Positions 11,213-22,997 of a stretch of 64,000 nucleotides of DNA are shown piece by piece. Each line of letters starts with the position of its first letter. Position 1 is the first letter of the stretch. Origin of the DNA: Haematobia irritans. Its lineage: Eukaryota > Arthropoda > Insecta > Diptera > Muscidae. The stretch covers positions 43,230,671-43,294,670 of the forward strand of contig NC_134399.1 in NCBI RefSeq assembly GCF_050003625.1, given 5' to 3'. Made by a program: the position numbers and the translations under genes. The notes under the pieces were generated by a model, which did not search any database, had not been told where the DNA came from, and worked only from the letters and a program-made list of their open reading frames with translations.

Positions 11213-11288
11213 AGCTACGTAGCCCAGTGGATAGTGTGTTGGCTTACAAACTGTATGGTCGTCGGTTCGATTCTCCGTGCAGGCGAAA
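11213..11288 (+). other. tRNA-like sequence, type A, in B1
   Basis: AGCTACGTAGCCCAGTGGAT (A-box region) and GGTTCGATTCTCCGTG (B-box) lie 115 bp from, and pointing away from, the type B sequence. Between the two lies TATGCTATATAAATG, a possible TATA element. Confidence 0.6.
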
Positions 11289-11289
11289 G

Positions 11290-11347
11290 GTAAAATTTAA
11301 AAAATTTATAAAAGTGAATAATTTCTTCAACATTATTTGTATTACAG
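11290..11347 (+). other. 58-nt GT-AG intron-like segment
   Basis: Donor GAAAG-GTAAAATT immediately follows the type A tRNA-like sequence; acceptor TTTGTATTACAG. The length is close to the typical short fly intron. Both sites are preserved in the G, B and chimeric copies in this window, except where an element is truncated. Confidence 0.5.
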
Positions 11348-11596
11348 AGAAAGGTGCCAATAACTAAAAAATTTCGTGGAAGTGAAAATTACGAGTATGT
11401 TAGGGAATGAGCACAATCGTGTTTGGGAAAATTCTTCCAAGCATTTAATATTTTTGGCTCAAAATGCTTCCAAACATATAATATGTTCACATAAAACAAA
11501 CATATTAATGTTTCGGCAGTATACAATAATATATGTGCTTCCTGCAAAATATGTTTGGAACATATGTTAAAGAAGCGATTTTTTTTTGAGGGTGTA

Positions 11597-12513
11597 TTTT
11601 GCATAAATGTATTATACCGTGACCACAAAGGCTATGACATAGTGCAACACTTCTTTGATACATAATCGCATGCATTTCTTCAATAAATATGACTACTATG
11701 GATAAGTCAATCCTCCGACCATTGCATCGCATATTTCCGTTCAATCTACAATTTTCTACATTCACTGCAAAATATCATTTGAAAATCTATTATGAACCCA
11801 ATTCCCCAAAATAATAAACGTTAATCGATGTCAAAACTCTGTCCTCCACTAAAGTGCTCTATTCAAAAACCAACATCATCGCTTTTGGGATACATCGATC
11901 GCAATTTCTTTCATTGTTCCTACTAAGTTCTGTGTGCATTTGACAAAAAATGGCAAACAGAACTGGAACTTGAAACCTTGCAAAAAGCTAAAAACTAAAA
12001 CAAACTGTAGCCACTTTTTTATGAGCAAATAACTTTTTAGATGCCGGTGTGTTATTATTTTTCTTTTTTGTTTTGTGCTTTCCGTTTTCGTATAATTTTT
12101 ACTCTTTGCTTTGTGACTATAAAACTCATTGAGCAAAAACCGAAAATCTCCATGGTTTTATTGGACCGAGTTGTTCGAAGGTGTGAAAAAGTAGAGGGGG
12201 TGAGATAAAGAGAATGTGGACAGTTTCCTGCTGTTGCACACGATTAAGCAAACTTGTGTCGGAAACATTGAAAATCAATTAATATCCGTATGCTAGAAGG
12301 TATCGTAGAATCTTTTATTCTGCTGAAACAACAATCGTCCATTTTAAAATCAGTAACAATTTTATAGCAGCATACACTATGGCTTCTCCGCAGTGTTTGT
12401 CCATAAAGTTAAGATTTGCCATCATATATTCGATTATACGGATTTTTTGTAGGAAACTAAAAGCCAAATGGTTAGGATTTTATTTGATTAATCGGATAAG
12501 TGCTATCCGTTAC
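11597..12513. other. No recognised feature
   Basis: Relatively unique, mildly less A+T-rich DNA. Short frames of up to 86 codons at 11505-12136 show no known domain. I see no repeat shared with the rest of the window. Confidence 0.4.
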
Positions 12514-12515
12514 TA

Positions 12516-13642
12516 AAGGGTAATACGATCAAAATTTGGTCAAGGGAAAACGCGTAAATCGGTGAAATTGTTTATTTAAAAAATCAAATTAAATTTCTTT
12601 TTCAAGTTCAATTAGTATAAAATTCAGGAAAAATATTCAGTTAGGCTTTCGCTTTTCCAAATCCGAATTGCCGGGCCTCACGCTTGACACCTGCCATCAG
12701 ATTTTGTACAGCCACCTTGTCCACTTTCTTCGCCGCAGAAACCCAGTTTGCCTTGAACTGCTGCTCGTCCTTAGCAGTTTTTTGGTCTTCTTTAGGTTCC
12801 GCTTGACAATAGCCCAAAATTTCTCAATTGGGCGGAGCTCTGGATGCAAGATGTCAAATCCAGCCAAAACCGTACGGAACAACCGTGTTTCTTCAGGAAA
12901 TGCAGCAGACGTTTATTCAAACACTCTTTCACGTAAATTTCTTGGTTGACAGTACCGGAAGCTATAGATAGCTTGCTAAACCAGATATTTCTTTGCGAAC
13001 TTTGACAGTTTTATGTGCTTGAAAATATCTGCTACCTTTCCCCTTCCTTTTGCCGTATAAAACTCCTGTCCCGGAAGCTGCTTGTAGTCGGCTTTGACGT
13101 AGGTTTCGTCGTCCATTACCACGCAGTCAAACTTCGTCAGCATCGTCGTGTACAGCCTCCGGGATCGCGCTTTGGCCGTCGTATTTGGTTTGTCATCGCG
13201 ATTTGGAGTCACTACCTTCTTGTAAGTCGATAGTCCGGCTCGTTTTTTGGCTCGATACACCCAGCTTATTTGCGGCATCTCGGAGAGAGAGGTTAGGGTT
13301 TCGCTTGAAACTACCGGCAACTCTCTTTGTCGTCTCCCCGATCCAGACTTCCTGGCTGTCGACAAACGTTCCCCAAACACTTTAATTACATTTGTAACGG
13401 TCGATTTTGCCAGCTTTGCGTGCGAGTAGCTCGGATTTTCGCGATGCGCGAGCAAAATTTTGATACGCTGCTCTTCTTGCTTGGACGGCATTTTGACAAC
13501 TGAAGAGTGAATTCCAAAATCAAAATAGGAGCAACGTTCTACACACACACCTTCAAAATGAGGGGTTTTCAGGTTTTTTAAATGCAAAATTGAAAGAAAT
13601 ACGTCAAGTTTATATTGACCAAATTTTTACCGTATCACTCTT
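12516..13642 (-). mobile_element. DD37E-type mariner, decayed copy M1
   Basis: TIRs AAGGGTAATACGATCAAAATTTGG and, inverted, AAGAGTGATACGG...AAATTTGG. Flanking TA at 12514-12515 and 13643-13644. The transposase reads right to left and carries small deletions. Confidence 0.85.
12697..13491 (-). pseudogene. Mariner transposase pseudogene (M1)
   Basis: It starts at MPSKQEEQRIKILLAHRENP (ATG at 13491) and should bind TIRs through N-terminal helix-turn-helix domains and cut with a DDE catalytic core. Breaks: an indel shifts frame in the linker (the GSGRRQRELPV region), and a deletion removes sequence after KKYLV. A second deletion removes the stretch between the second Asp region and the final ELRPIEKFW, where the catalytic Glu sits. 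The first Asp motif VVMDDETYVKADY is intact. Comparison with M3 shows what is missing. Confidence 0.85.
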
Positions 13643-13873
13643 TAGCATATACAAACCACCACTTTGACCAAATGTCACCAATTGTCACAAATCTCCAAAG
13701 GAAAGAAGAGCTTTCCTCTCACAGGAATGAAAGTTTTATATCCTCCACCCCGGGGTGTTGTAACACATCGCAATACTACAGCCAGAGAAGGAAAATTGCA
13801 ACCTGCTAATGCAAAATATTATTTTGGAATGGTGAACATGTAACATGTTTGTCGCAACCATCCGGGTATATTT

Positions 13874-15512
13874 GTTTTTATACCCACAACCATAGAATGT
13901 TGACGGGGGTATAATAACCCAGCAAAAAAAGCGTCGCCAAAAAAGTAATGAAAATGTTCTTTTTGGATCCGGAAGTGGTGCAAAATTGACGCAAAAGCGA
14001 TGAATTTAACATGGGCTTGTCATAGGACGGAAGTCCTCCATTTCAAGAGCCGTTGCACTGAATTTGCATCACTTCTTTAGGTGTGGTCCGAATTCAATAT
14101 TTTGGATGTGAATTAAGAAATTTTGTGATATTTTGACAAATAAATAATTTTTAAAATTTTATGAGTTTTAATGCATTCTTACGCTTGTGCGGAACGTTTG
14201 GCATCAAATATTTTAAAAAATTCGCAATTTTTTCAGATTGCATTTAGCATTTTTTTTCGACAAAATTTAAATGACTTGTATCATTTTATGAATTCTTACT
14301 CTGTTTTTAATCTATTTGAAACAAAAAAGTTAAAATTACCCATTAAAACTATAAAAAAACAAGTTATAAAAATTGAATTAAAAGAACTTCCTGGGTAGTT
14401 AAAATAAAGAACATCATTGGGAGTGCATCTTCTGGAAGTGCTTTTAAAGTTGTGCCTTTGGAAGAACATCCAATTTTTTTTGCTGGGAAGTTTGTCATTC
14501 CGTTTGTAACACATCGAAATATCGATTCCCGACTATATAAAGTATATATATTTTTGATCAGGGAGAAATTCTAAGACGATTTAACCATGTCCGTCTGTCT
14601 GTCTGTCTGTTGTAATCATGCTACAGTCTTCAATAATGCAGCAATCGTGCTGAAATTTTGCACAAACTCGTCTTTCAGGTCAAGTTCGAAGATGGGCTAT
14701 ATCGGTCCAGGTTTTGATATAGTCCCCATATAAACCGAACTCCCGATTTGGGGTCTTGGGCTTATAGAAACCGTAGTTCTTATCAAATTTGTCTGAAATC
14801 TAGAGGTACTCTAGGACTATAAAGCGGTGTGCCAAAAATGGTGAGTATCGGTCCATGTTTTGATATAGCCCCCATATAGACCGATTTCCCGAGTTTACTT
14901 CTTGCGTTTCTAGAATCCGTAGTTTTTATCCAATTTGCATGAAATTAGAAATCTATAGGTATTTAGGACTATGAAGAGGTGTGCCGAAAACGGTGGGTAT
15001 CGGTCCATGTTTTAGTATAACCCTCATAAGAACGATCTCTCGATTTAACTCCTTGGGTTTTTAGAAACCGTCCGATTTGTCTGAAATTGTAAATATTCTG
15101 GAATGTTAGACTCACCAAAACGTGTATCGGATTAAGCTTTTATCGGTCCATTTGGTAAGGCCTCCATATAGACCGATTTCACTTGTAGAGGGTATAAAAG
15201 TCGCACTGATCATGGAAATTGCTTTAAACTCAATGTAAAATTTCCATATTTTATTTCTCGGGTGAAAATCTACAGATTTAAGATTTCAAATCAAGACGTT
15301 ATTTTATAATTTTCTTGCACACTTACAAGAGATGTTAATGATTTCTCTAAAACTAAAAAAAAAATGGTTCTTATAAATCCTGGTTGTACTACTCTGCTGG
15401 ATCTGTCATCAAACCCCCCTGAAATTTCAAAGGAAACTATAATATTTGATTCATGGTGGAGGCTATTTAAGATTCGGTCCGGCCGAACTTACTGCTGTAT
15501 ATACTTGTTTAG
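13874..15512 (-). mobile_element. F3 Helentron/DINE-like repeat, with nested H
   Basis: Read in reverse it begins AAGTATATACAGCAGTAAGTTCGGCC and ends at the hairpin TATACCC...GGGGGTATA (13880-13916). It has a TCTG-type microsatellite at 14590-14612 and about three 153-bp-type units. H at 13918-14487 splits its hairpin end: ATAATAA/AAGTTTGTCATTCCG rejoin as in F3b. Confidence 0.75.
13918..14487. mobile_element. H-family TIR element, 570 bp
   Basis: Ends CCCAGCAAAAAAAGCGTCGCC and TTTTTTTTGCTGGG. The empty-site comparison with F3b (ATAATAAGTTTG) shows AA on both sides as the probable duplication. A second copy lies at 19728-22292. Superfamily unassigned. Confidence 0.65.
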
Positions 15513-15966
15513 TCTCTATCTTTTACAAATCCAAAACTATATCAATGGCCGATGGTACGTCAACTTAGAGTAAGTCAACTTACTTTGTTTTGATGGAGCT
15601 CGCCGTTTTTTGGTTTATTCGGATTGATGTGAATTGCATCCTGTCAAAATTTCTTCGAACTTCACTTCTGTCAAAAGTTATGGTTAATATTGTTCTTAGC
15701 CTGTGACTAAAGTTTTAAGAAATGTCCAATCCAAAAAGGGCAAAAACTTTGTTCGGTCTAAAGTGGTTTAGGTCATTTTTAGCCATGTACTATTATCACT
15801 ATTTTGAATTCGTACATACTAAAAAAAAAAATATTAAATATGATTTTAAGACCGAAAATAAGGGATTTTCTATCTTATACGATTTTTGAGAAATTCCAAT
15901 ATGTTCTGGCAATGGGAATCCTAATGATATCCTGGAAATGAAATTATGAGATATACTCGTAAGCAA
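15513..15966. other. No recognised feature
   Basis: Sequence between the F3 end and mariner M2. I see no long frame and no match to other repeats in the window. Confidence 0.4.
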
Positions 15967-15968
15967 TA

Positions 15969-16914
15969 AAGGGTGATGCGGTCAAAATTTGGTCAAGGGA
16001 AAACGCGTGTAAATCGGTGAAATCGTTTATTTAAAAAATCAAATTAAATTTCTTTTTCAAGTTCAACCGTGTTTCTTCAGAAAAGGCAGCAGACGTTTAT
16101 TCAAACACTCTTTCACGTAAATTTCTTGGTTGACAGTACCGGAAGCTATGAAAATGCTGCCTTTCAAGCCACAGGTACAGATGGCTTGCCAAACCAGATA
16201 TTTTTTTGCGAACTTTGACAGTTTTATGTGCTTGAAAATATCTGCTACCTTTCCCCTTCCTTTTGCCGTATAAAACTCCTGTCCCGGAAGCTGCTTGTAG
16301 TCGGCTTTGACGTAGGTTTCGTCGTCCATTACCACACAGTCAAACTTTGTCAGCATCGTCGTGTACAGCCTACGGGATTGCGCTTTGGCCGTCGTATTTT
16401 GTTTATCATCGCGATTTGGAGTCACTACCTTCTTGTAAGTCGATAGTACGGCTCGTTTTTTGGCTCGATGCACGGTTGTAGACGATACACCCAGCTTATT
16501 TGCGGCATCTCGGAGAGAGAGGTTAGGGTTTCGCTTGAAACTACCGGCAACTCTCTTTGTCGTCTCAGTGGCTTCCGGTTTTCGATTTCCCCCTGATCCA
16601 GACTTCCTGGCTGTCGACAAACTTTCCTCAAACACTTTAATTACATTTGTAACGGTTGATTTGGCAACTTTTAGCGATTTTGGCAGCTTTGTGTGCGAGT
16701 AGCTCGGATTTTCGCGATGCGCGAGCAAAATTTTGATACGCTGCTCTTCTTGCTTGGACGGCATTTTGACAACTGAAGAGTGAATTCCAAAATCAAAATA
16801 GAAGCAACTTTCTACACACACACCTTCAAAATGAGGGTGTTCAGGTTTTTTAAATGCAAAATTGAAAGAAATACGTCAAGTTGATGTTGACCAAATTTTG
16901 ACCGTATCACCCTT
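15969..16914 (-). mobile_element. DD37E-type mariner, internally deleted copy M2
   Basis: Perfect-looking ends AAGGGTGAT..CGGTCAAAATTTGG in inverted orientation, flanked by TA at 15967-15968 and 16915-16916. At 946 bp it is clearly shorter than a full element. One deletion removes the 3' part of the transposase and joins KKHG directly to the 3' UTR. Confidence 0.88.
16063..16764 (-). pseudogene. Mariner transposase, C-terminally truncated (M2)
   Basis: 233 codons from MPSKQEEQRIKILL to a TGA just after FLKKHG. The two N-terminal helix-turn-helix regions (residues about 1-110, with SLRDAANKLGVSSTTVHRA) and the first catalytic Asp (VVMDDETYVKADY) are intact. The second Asp and the Glu are deleted, so it cannot cut DNA but could still bind TIRs. 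Such a product may act as a repressor (inference). Confidence 0.85.
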
Positions 16915-16975
16915 TAGTGGATTTGTAAATTAGTTTTAACGAGCTAATATCGTCCGGTGATTGTAAGTACTATAA

Positions 16976-17522
16976 GTAATTTAATGGGAGCCACCGTGGT
17001 GCAATGGCTAGCATGCCCGCCTTGCATACACAAGGTCGTGGGTTCGATTCCTGCTTCGACCGAACACGAAAAAGTTTTTAGCGATGATGCTAGTGACATT
17101 TCTGAGTGTTTCAAAGCTTCTCTAAGTGGTTTCACAGCAATGTGGAACACCGTTCGGACTCAGCTATAAAAAGGAGGTCCCTTGTCATTGAGCTTAACAT
17201 GGAATCGGGGAGCACTCAGAGATAAGAGAGAAGTTCACCACTGTGGTATCACAATGGAATGAATAGTCTAATGGCGTTTTCGTTTTACAAAAAATATGTT
17301 GCCCTGGTGTTACACTACTTTTTCCCTCATTGTATTTTCGCTTAAAATATAGTGTCATTCCAAAGTTATTTTTAATTCATAATATTGTGAGGGATACAGG
17401 ATCCAAAATCTATGACAGTGTCCTTTATATTTGGCAGTCAATTTCGAGAATGTTGCACCTTTTTTCCCAATCGAAATCGCCATAAGTGAGCCTGATACAT
17501 CGGGCTGCCACCTAACCTAACC
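16976..17522 (+). mobile_element. tRNA-headed SINE with nested MITE
   Basis: A 12-bp direct repeat TAAGTACTATAA flanks it (16964-16975, 17523-17534). The head has A-box GGTGCAATGGCTAGC and B-box GTGGGTTCGATTCC, with Ala-like CTTGCAT...ACAAG. The body includes TCGGACTCAGCTATAAAAAGG. The tail TGGTATCACAATGG...GTGAGCCTG...CGGGCTGCCACCTAACC matches the LOA-like LINE 3' end. A 211-bp MITE interrupts the tail. Confidence 0.88.
17272..17482. mobile_element. Harbinger-like MITE, 211 bp, inside the SINE tail
   Basis: TIRs TGGCGTTTTCGTTTT and, inverted, TGGCGATTTCGATTG. TAA occurs on both sides (17269-17271, 17483-17485). Removing it restores the SINE tail GAATAGTCTAAGTGAGCCTG. A 3-bp TAA duplication suits PIF/Harbinger. 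Confidence 0.75.
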
Positions 17523-17534
17523 TAAGTACTATAA

Positions 17535-18180
17535 TTGTTCCCAATTTCGGAAATTCAAAACGTATGCCAAAACTAAGTAGTTATTTCGTTATGTTATTTT
17601 CGGCCATCGGTGGCTTTTTCGTTCTCGAGTCAAGAAATTCCCAAGAGAATTCGAAAAGTTATGTGTCCATTGTGAATTCCAACTTTATTTTGAATGTGTT
17701 GAGAAAATTACAATCTTTATCCAAATAAATTTTTATTTAATAAGTTTAATTTCATAAAACTCTTCACTAATCGCCAATTTCGATTAATCCATCATTAGTC
17801 GAATATTACTCGATTATACTACACCTTATGTGTTAATCGATTGGCTTCTCTGACATTTACACATATGAACCTTTGGTCTTGTGTGTCCTCTGTACTTCCT
17901 TTCCATAGAAGAAGCACTTTGGATATCAATGGCTTAGTAATGAAAATGTTAACTTCAAAACCATTATCCGTTTTTGTGCATTAATTGACTTTTTCTTAAG
18001 GGGTTCTCCATTGTTTCAGAATTATTGGAAGTTAGTGGCTTGGGGCGAAAAGGATGAAGAAAATTACATTCATTTCAAATTCTACTGTGCCCTGTTTTTT
18101 TATTGTTTCATAAATGAATTTGACACATTTAACCATAAGAATGTAGGTGATGATGAAGGCCATTTCATGAAAAAGTACTA
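17535..18180. other. No recognised feature
   Basis: A+T-rich sequence after the SINE target duplication. No motif, long frame or shared repeat seen. Confidence 0.4.
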
Positions 18181-18181
18181 A

Positions 18182-18923
18182 CACTGAAAAAAAAATTGTT
18201 AAGCTAATTTCAACAAAATTTGGGGAATTTAAAGTAAATATTTAAAATTGACCTAGAAATTAAAATTGACAAGATATTCATATACGATTAAACTTTGAAT
18301 ATGTCCCGAAATAATGCTGTAATTTACAAATTATCCAAGTTTACTTGGATCCAACTTTCCCTTAAGGATTTTGGTATTTGCAGTAAGGATAACTTGACAA
18401 ACAATTCTCTTTTAAATTTGTGTTTTGCCTATATGATTCTAAGAAACCAATTTTAATTTATTTGTTTTTTCAGCTTTTTTCCTCACGTTCTCTCAAAGTT
18501 CTTTAAAAACGTATTGACGACATCTTATATTTCCAAATACATGATTGACTTCAAGTAGAAATTATGCTATGTTTCAAAACATCATCAACATCTCAAACAT
18601 CAAACATCTCATATTTTTGAACGTTTTTTTCGCTTTGTTAGTCAAGGTACAAAAAGACAACAAATTTAAAGACGATTTCATTAATTTTAAAGAATTTTTC
18701 TGAAAAATAAAGCCATGTGGACCTTAGTCAAACAAAACTATATTTCATGTTAAGATACCTATTTTTAGGTCGATTCAATTAATTATAAGGACAAAATGAC
18801 TTCAATGAAAAGATTATCGACTTTTAGACAAGGAAAATTCTTTGTAGCAGAGAAAAGCGTTTTCGCATTCGTATTTTAAGGACATGAAATATTTAGCCTC
18901 ACAACAATATTTTTTTGAGAGTA
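18182..18923. mobile_element. C-family TIR element, degenerate (C3)
   Basis: Starts CACTGAAAAAAAAATTG and ends near TTTTTTTGAGAGTAT. The interior matches C2: TTTTTTCAGCTTTTTTCC, TTTAAAGACGATTTCATT, and GACATGAAATATTT near the right end. The left 250 bp differ from C1 and C2. Confidence 0.55.
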
Positions 18924-19068
18924 TACAATAATTTTCTTTGAAAACACCCCCTCCGTAAATGACTTCCGTGCGCATAAAAAGTGGAAATGAAGTAGAATAT
19001 AAATATTTTGTGTGCTTTATGTGCCCAAAATAAATTAGAGACATGTCAGGTAAATATTGCTGTTTCTA

Positions 19069-19684
19069 CATTTAAACAAAAGTTTACGTGGATCCAAATA
19101 TTTTGACCTTCCCCTAAGGATTTTGGTATTGATTCCGAGCCAAAGTTGCTGCTTCTTTAAAATAAAGAAATTTTTTAGAGACCTATTTGGTTTTAAATCT
19201 AGGATCACTAAAATTAAAATTAGGATACAGATCTCATTTATCAAATTCGCGGTATATGAATAAATCTATTCCCGTACAAATAAATTCCAGTTTAAAAATT
19301 CAAATTATAACAGATATATCAAAGTAAAAAATATACTTAATCCAAACTATACTAAATCCTCAAAATAAGTCTTAGCTTATATTTGAAGCTTTTTATCTTA
19401 AATCTAAAGATTCAATATTTCGTCGAATTTAAGAACGGTTTCTTTAAATAAAAAATGTGTTTCTTTACTTTTTGAAATTTTGAGTCAGGTCACAGACATG
19501 CATCTTTAACGGAGGGACACAAATGTCCAAAATTTGTGTCCTAAATTTAATGAAAAAACTTTTGAAGCAAACATTATAAAATTTCATTATTTTGAAGAAA
19601 TTTGACCTTAATATTGTGTAAATTGTGCATCCTAAAATTTAGGTTACGTAATCTTTAATATCACGTAAATATTTCTTTTCAGTG
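19069..19684. mobile_element. D-family TIR element (D2)
   Basis: Right end ATTTCTTTTCAGTG; left end decayed (CATTTAAACAAAAG). TA on both sides (19067-19068, 19685-19686). It is the inverted counterpart of D1 at 19804-20441, sharing GGATTTTGGTATTGATTCCG and the CGTAATCTTTA end. Confidence 0.6.
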
Positions 19685-19803
19685 TATTGGTGCAAGAAGT
19701 CGAATCGGGAGATTGGTCTATAAAAGCCCCAGTAAAAAAAGCGTCGCCAAAAAGTAGTGAAAATGTTCTTTTTGGATCCGGAAGTAGTGCAAAATTGAAT
19801 TTA

Positions 19804-20441
19804 CACTGAAAAAAATATTTACGTACTACTAAAGATTACGCAACCTAAATTTTAAGATGCGAAATTTACAAAATAATAAGGACAAATTCCTTTAAAATAA
19901 TGAAATTTTAATTAAAATAAAGTTTATAATCTTTGCTTCAAATGTTTTCTTTTCACTAAGGAGGGACGCATCCTTTAAAGTCTTTGAACTAAGGCTAATT
20001 TTTCTTAAAGTAAAGAAACACATTTTTGATTTGAAGAAATTATCCTTAAATTAACTGAAATATTGAATCTTTAGATTTAAGATAAAAACGCTTCAAATAT
20101 AGGCTAGAACTTATTTTGAGGATTTAGCGTCTTTGGTTTAAAGTTTTTTTTGGAATTAAGAAAACATTTTCTACTTTGAAGTATCAGTTATAGTTTAGAT
20201 TTTTAAACTGGCACTTGTTTTAACGTTAGTACCTTTATTAATAAACCGCGAAAAGAGAATGAAAATTCGATAAATGAGATCTGTATCCTAATTTTAATTA
20301 TATTGGTCCTATATCTATAGCCAGATACGTCGCTAAAAATTTTCTTTATTTTAAAGAAGCTGCATCTTTGGCTCGGAATCAATACCAAAATCCTTAAAGG
20401 AAGGTGCAAATCTTTGGATCCAAGTAAACTTTTTTTGAGTG
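19804..20441. mobile_element. D-family TIR element D1, 638 bp
   Basis: Starts CACTGAAAAAAATATTTACG and ends AAACTTTTTTTGAGTG. Flanked by TA on the left and CA on the right, possibly a mutated 2-bp duplication. Shares GGCTCGGAATCAATACCAAAA with C elements. Confidence 0.7.
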
Positions 20442-20583
20442 CATGTTTTGAAAAATAATTCATTTTTATGATTTTTAAGGCTTGTCTGAAAAGTTTGAGT
20501 TTAAATATTTTTAAAAACTGTCAATATTTCTTGAATGGATTTAAATTTTTTTTCGACAAAATTTCAATAATTTGTACCATTTT

Positions 20584-22091
20584 TTATACCCTCCACCATA
20601 GGATGGGGGGTATATTAACTTTGTCATTCCGTTTGTAACACATCGAAATATTGCTCTAAGACACCATAAAGTATATATTCTGGGTCGTGGTGAAATTCTG
20701 AGTCGATCTGAGCATGTCCGTCCGTCTGTTGAAATCACGCTAACTTCCGAACGAAACAAGCTATCGACTTGAAACTTTGCACAAGTAGTTGTTATTGATG
20801 TAGGTCGGTCGGTATTGCAAATGGGCCATATCGGTCCACTTTTACGTATAGCCCCCATATAAACGGACCCCTAAATATGGCTTGCGAATCCTCTAAGAGA
20901 AGCAAATTTCATCCGATCCGGCTGAAATTAGATACATGGTGTTAGTATATGGTCTCTAACAACCATGCACAAATTGGTCCACATCGGTCTACTTTTACGT
21001 ATAGCCCCCATATAAACGGACCCCCAAATTTGGCTTGCGAATCCTCTAAGAGAAGCAAATTTGATCCGATCCGGCTGAAATTTGGTACATGGTGTTAGTA
21101 TATGGTCTCTAACAACCATGCAAAAATTGGTCCACATCGGTCCATAATTATATATAGCCCCCATATAAACCGATCCCCCGATTTGTCTTGCGGAGCCTTT
21201 GGTACATGGTGTTAATATATGGTCTCTAATGACCATGCAAAAAGTGGTCCACATCGGTCCATAATTATATATAGCCCCCATATAAACCGATCACCAGATT
21301 TGACCTCCGGAGCCTCTTGGAAGACCAAAATTCATCTGATTCAGTTGAAATTTGGTACGTGGTGTTAATATATGGCCTCAAACACCCATGCAAAAATTGG
21401 TCGAAATCGGTCCATAATTATATATAGGCCCTATATAAACCGATACCCAAATTTGACCTCCGGAGCCTCTTGGAAGAGCAAAATTCATCCGATTCGGTTG
21501 AAATTTGGTACCTGAAGTTAGTATATGGTATCCAACAACAATGCAGGTTCATATCAGTCCATAATTATATATAGCCCCCATATAAACCGATCCCCAGATT
21601 TGACCTCCGGTGCCTTTTGTAGTAGCAAAATTCATCCGATCTGGTTGAAATTTGGTACGTGGTGGTAGTATATGATATTTAACAACTATGCCAAAAGTGG
21701 TCCATAATCATATATAGCCCCCATATAAACCGATCCCGAGATTTGGTTTTTGAGCCTCTTGGAAGAGCAAATTTCATACGAGTTGAAATACATTGTGCTA
21801 GTATATGACCGTTAACAACCATGCCTAACTAGGTCCATATCGGTCTATAGTTATATATAAAATTGGTCCATATCAAGTTCATAATTGTATATAGCCCCCA
21901 TTTAAGCGACCCCCATATTTCAATTCTGGCTCTCTACGTATTGTCTAATACATACCACGTATGGACTAACTCACAATTTAGAAAACGATGTTAAGAAGTT
22001 TTAAGATACCACAACCCAAGTAATTCGATTGTCCATGGTGGAGGGTACTAAGATTCGGCCTGGCCGAACTTACGGCCGTATATACTTGTTT
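20584..22091 (-). mobile_element. F1 Helentron/DINE-like repeat (F1b), nested in H
   Basis: Hairpin end TATACCCTCCACCATAGGATGG on the left and CGGCCTGGCCGAACTTACGGCCGTATATACTTG on the right. At least six 153-bp-type units. The flanks rejoin to match H1 without a target duplication (CCATTTTT/AATGCTTAC). Confidence 0.8.
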
Positions 22092-22299
22092 AATGCTTAC
22101 TCTATTTTTAACCTTTTTGAAACAAAAAAATTAAATTTATTTTATTTATTTATTTATTAAAAATAAGAAAAACGCGTGTTATAAATAATTGAATTAAAAT
22201 AACTTCTTGTGTAGTTAAAATAAAGAACGTCTTTTGGAAGTGCTTTTAAAGTTGTGCCTTTGGAAGGACTTCCAAATTTTTTTTTTGCTGGGCGTTTTA

Positions 22300-22858
22300 T
22301 CGAAACATTGATTGATATAAACTGTAGTTGACATAGTTGTTTTTGATCTAAAAAAATTTCAGATTTTTAGTTTTAGGCAAATCGATTAAAAATTGCAAAT
22401 TCGATGCCCTCAAGTAGCCAAATTGGCGGATCGGTTTATATCTGGGATATGAAACGATATATTCAAAATTTCTCACAACTCTTTATTAACCTAAAATACC
22501 TCACGATTACAAATGCAAAGCAAATCGGATGAAAATTGCGGCTTCCATGCCCACAAGAAGACATATTTCCTATTTGTAGATGGGGCCTATATCAAAACGG
22601 GGACCGATGTCTACCAAATATGGTGCATCTCAACTTTGAAGTGGAAGCTTCCATGGGGAGCTATAAAAAACCATGGACCGATATATACTAAATTTAGCCC
22701 AGCTTTTTATAGATCTAAAATACCTCCATATGTCCAATTTTATTAAAATCAAATTGGATCGGTTTATATGGGAGCTATATGGAAACTGGAGCGGATATAG
22801 CCCATCTTCGTGCTTGGCTATAGCCCCATCATCATCCTATGGTGGTGGGTATAAAAAG
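22300..22858 (+). mobile_element. F4 repeat fragment, degenerate
   Basis: Ends CATCATCCTATGGTGGTGGGTATAAAAAG, an F-type hairpin end. Units contain CCATGGACCGATATATAC and GGATCGGTTTATATGGGAGC. The other end is missing. Confidence 0.55.
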
Positions 22859-22997
22859 AATAAATAAATAAATTAACGTAAAATTGAACAATAGCAAGTA
22901 GTACTTATTGTAGGTGGTATAGGTTGATTTAATAGTAAATGTTTAAATGGCTTGCTTTGCTAGTAATTGTTTTTATAGTTGAAAGTAACATGCTCCA

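Larger units (their letters stand above)
9789..11594. mobile_element. B-family TIR element B1, 1.8 kb
   Basis: Left end CACTCTTAGAAAAATATG, right end CGATTTTTTTTTGAGGGTG; TA on both sides (9787-9788, 11595-11596). Both ends are rich in ACATATGTT-type words in both orientations. The interior has an inverted type B and a forward type A tRNA-like sequence. Copies B2 (56754) and B3 (57902) confirm the ends. No transposase frame was found. Confidence 0.75.
19728..22292. mobile_element. H-family element with two nested insertions
   Basis: Left end CCCAGTAAAAAAAGCGTCGCC and right end TTTTTTTTTGCTGGG match H1. It is interrupted by D1 (19804-20441) and F1b (20584-22091). The remaining segments align in order to 13918-14487. 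Confidence 0.7.

Noticed and set aside
11505..12136. Short minus-strand frames of up to 86 codons as small genes
   Set aside because: No domain, no splice context, no conservation testable here.
20584..22091. CRISPR-like array
   Set aside because: Units are contiguous 153-bp tandem repeats without unique spacers, in a eukaryotic genome.
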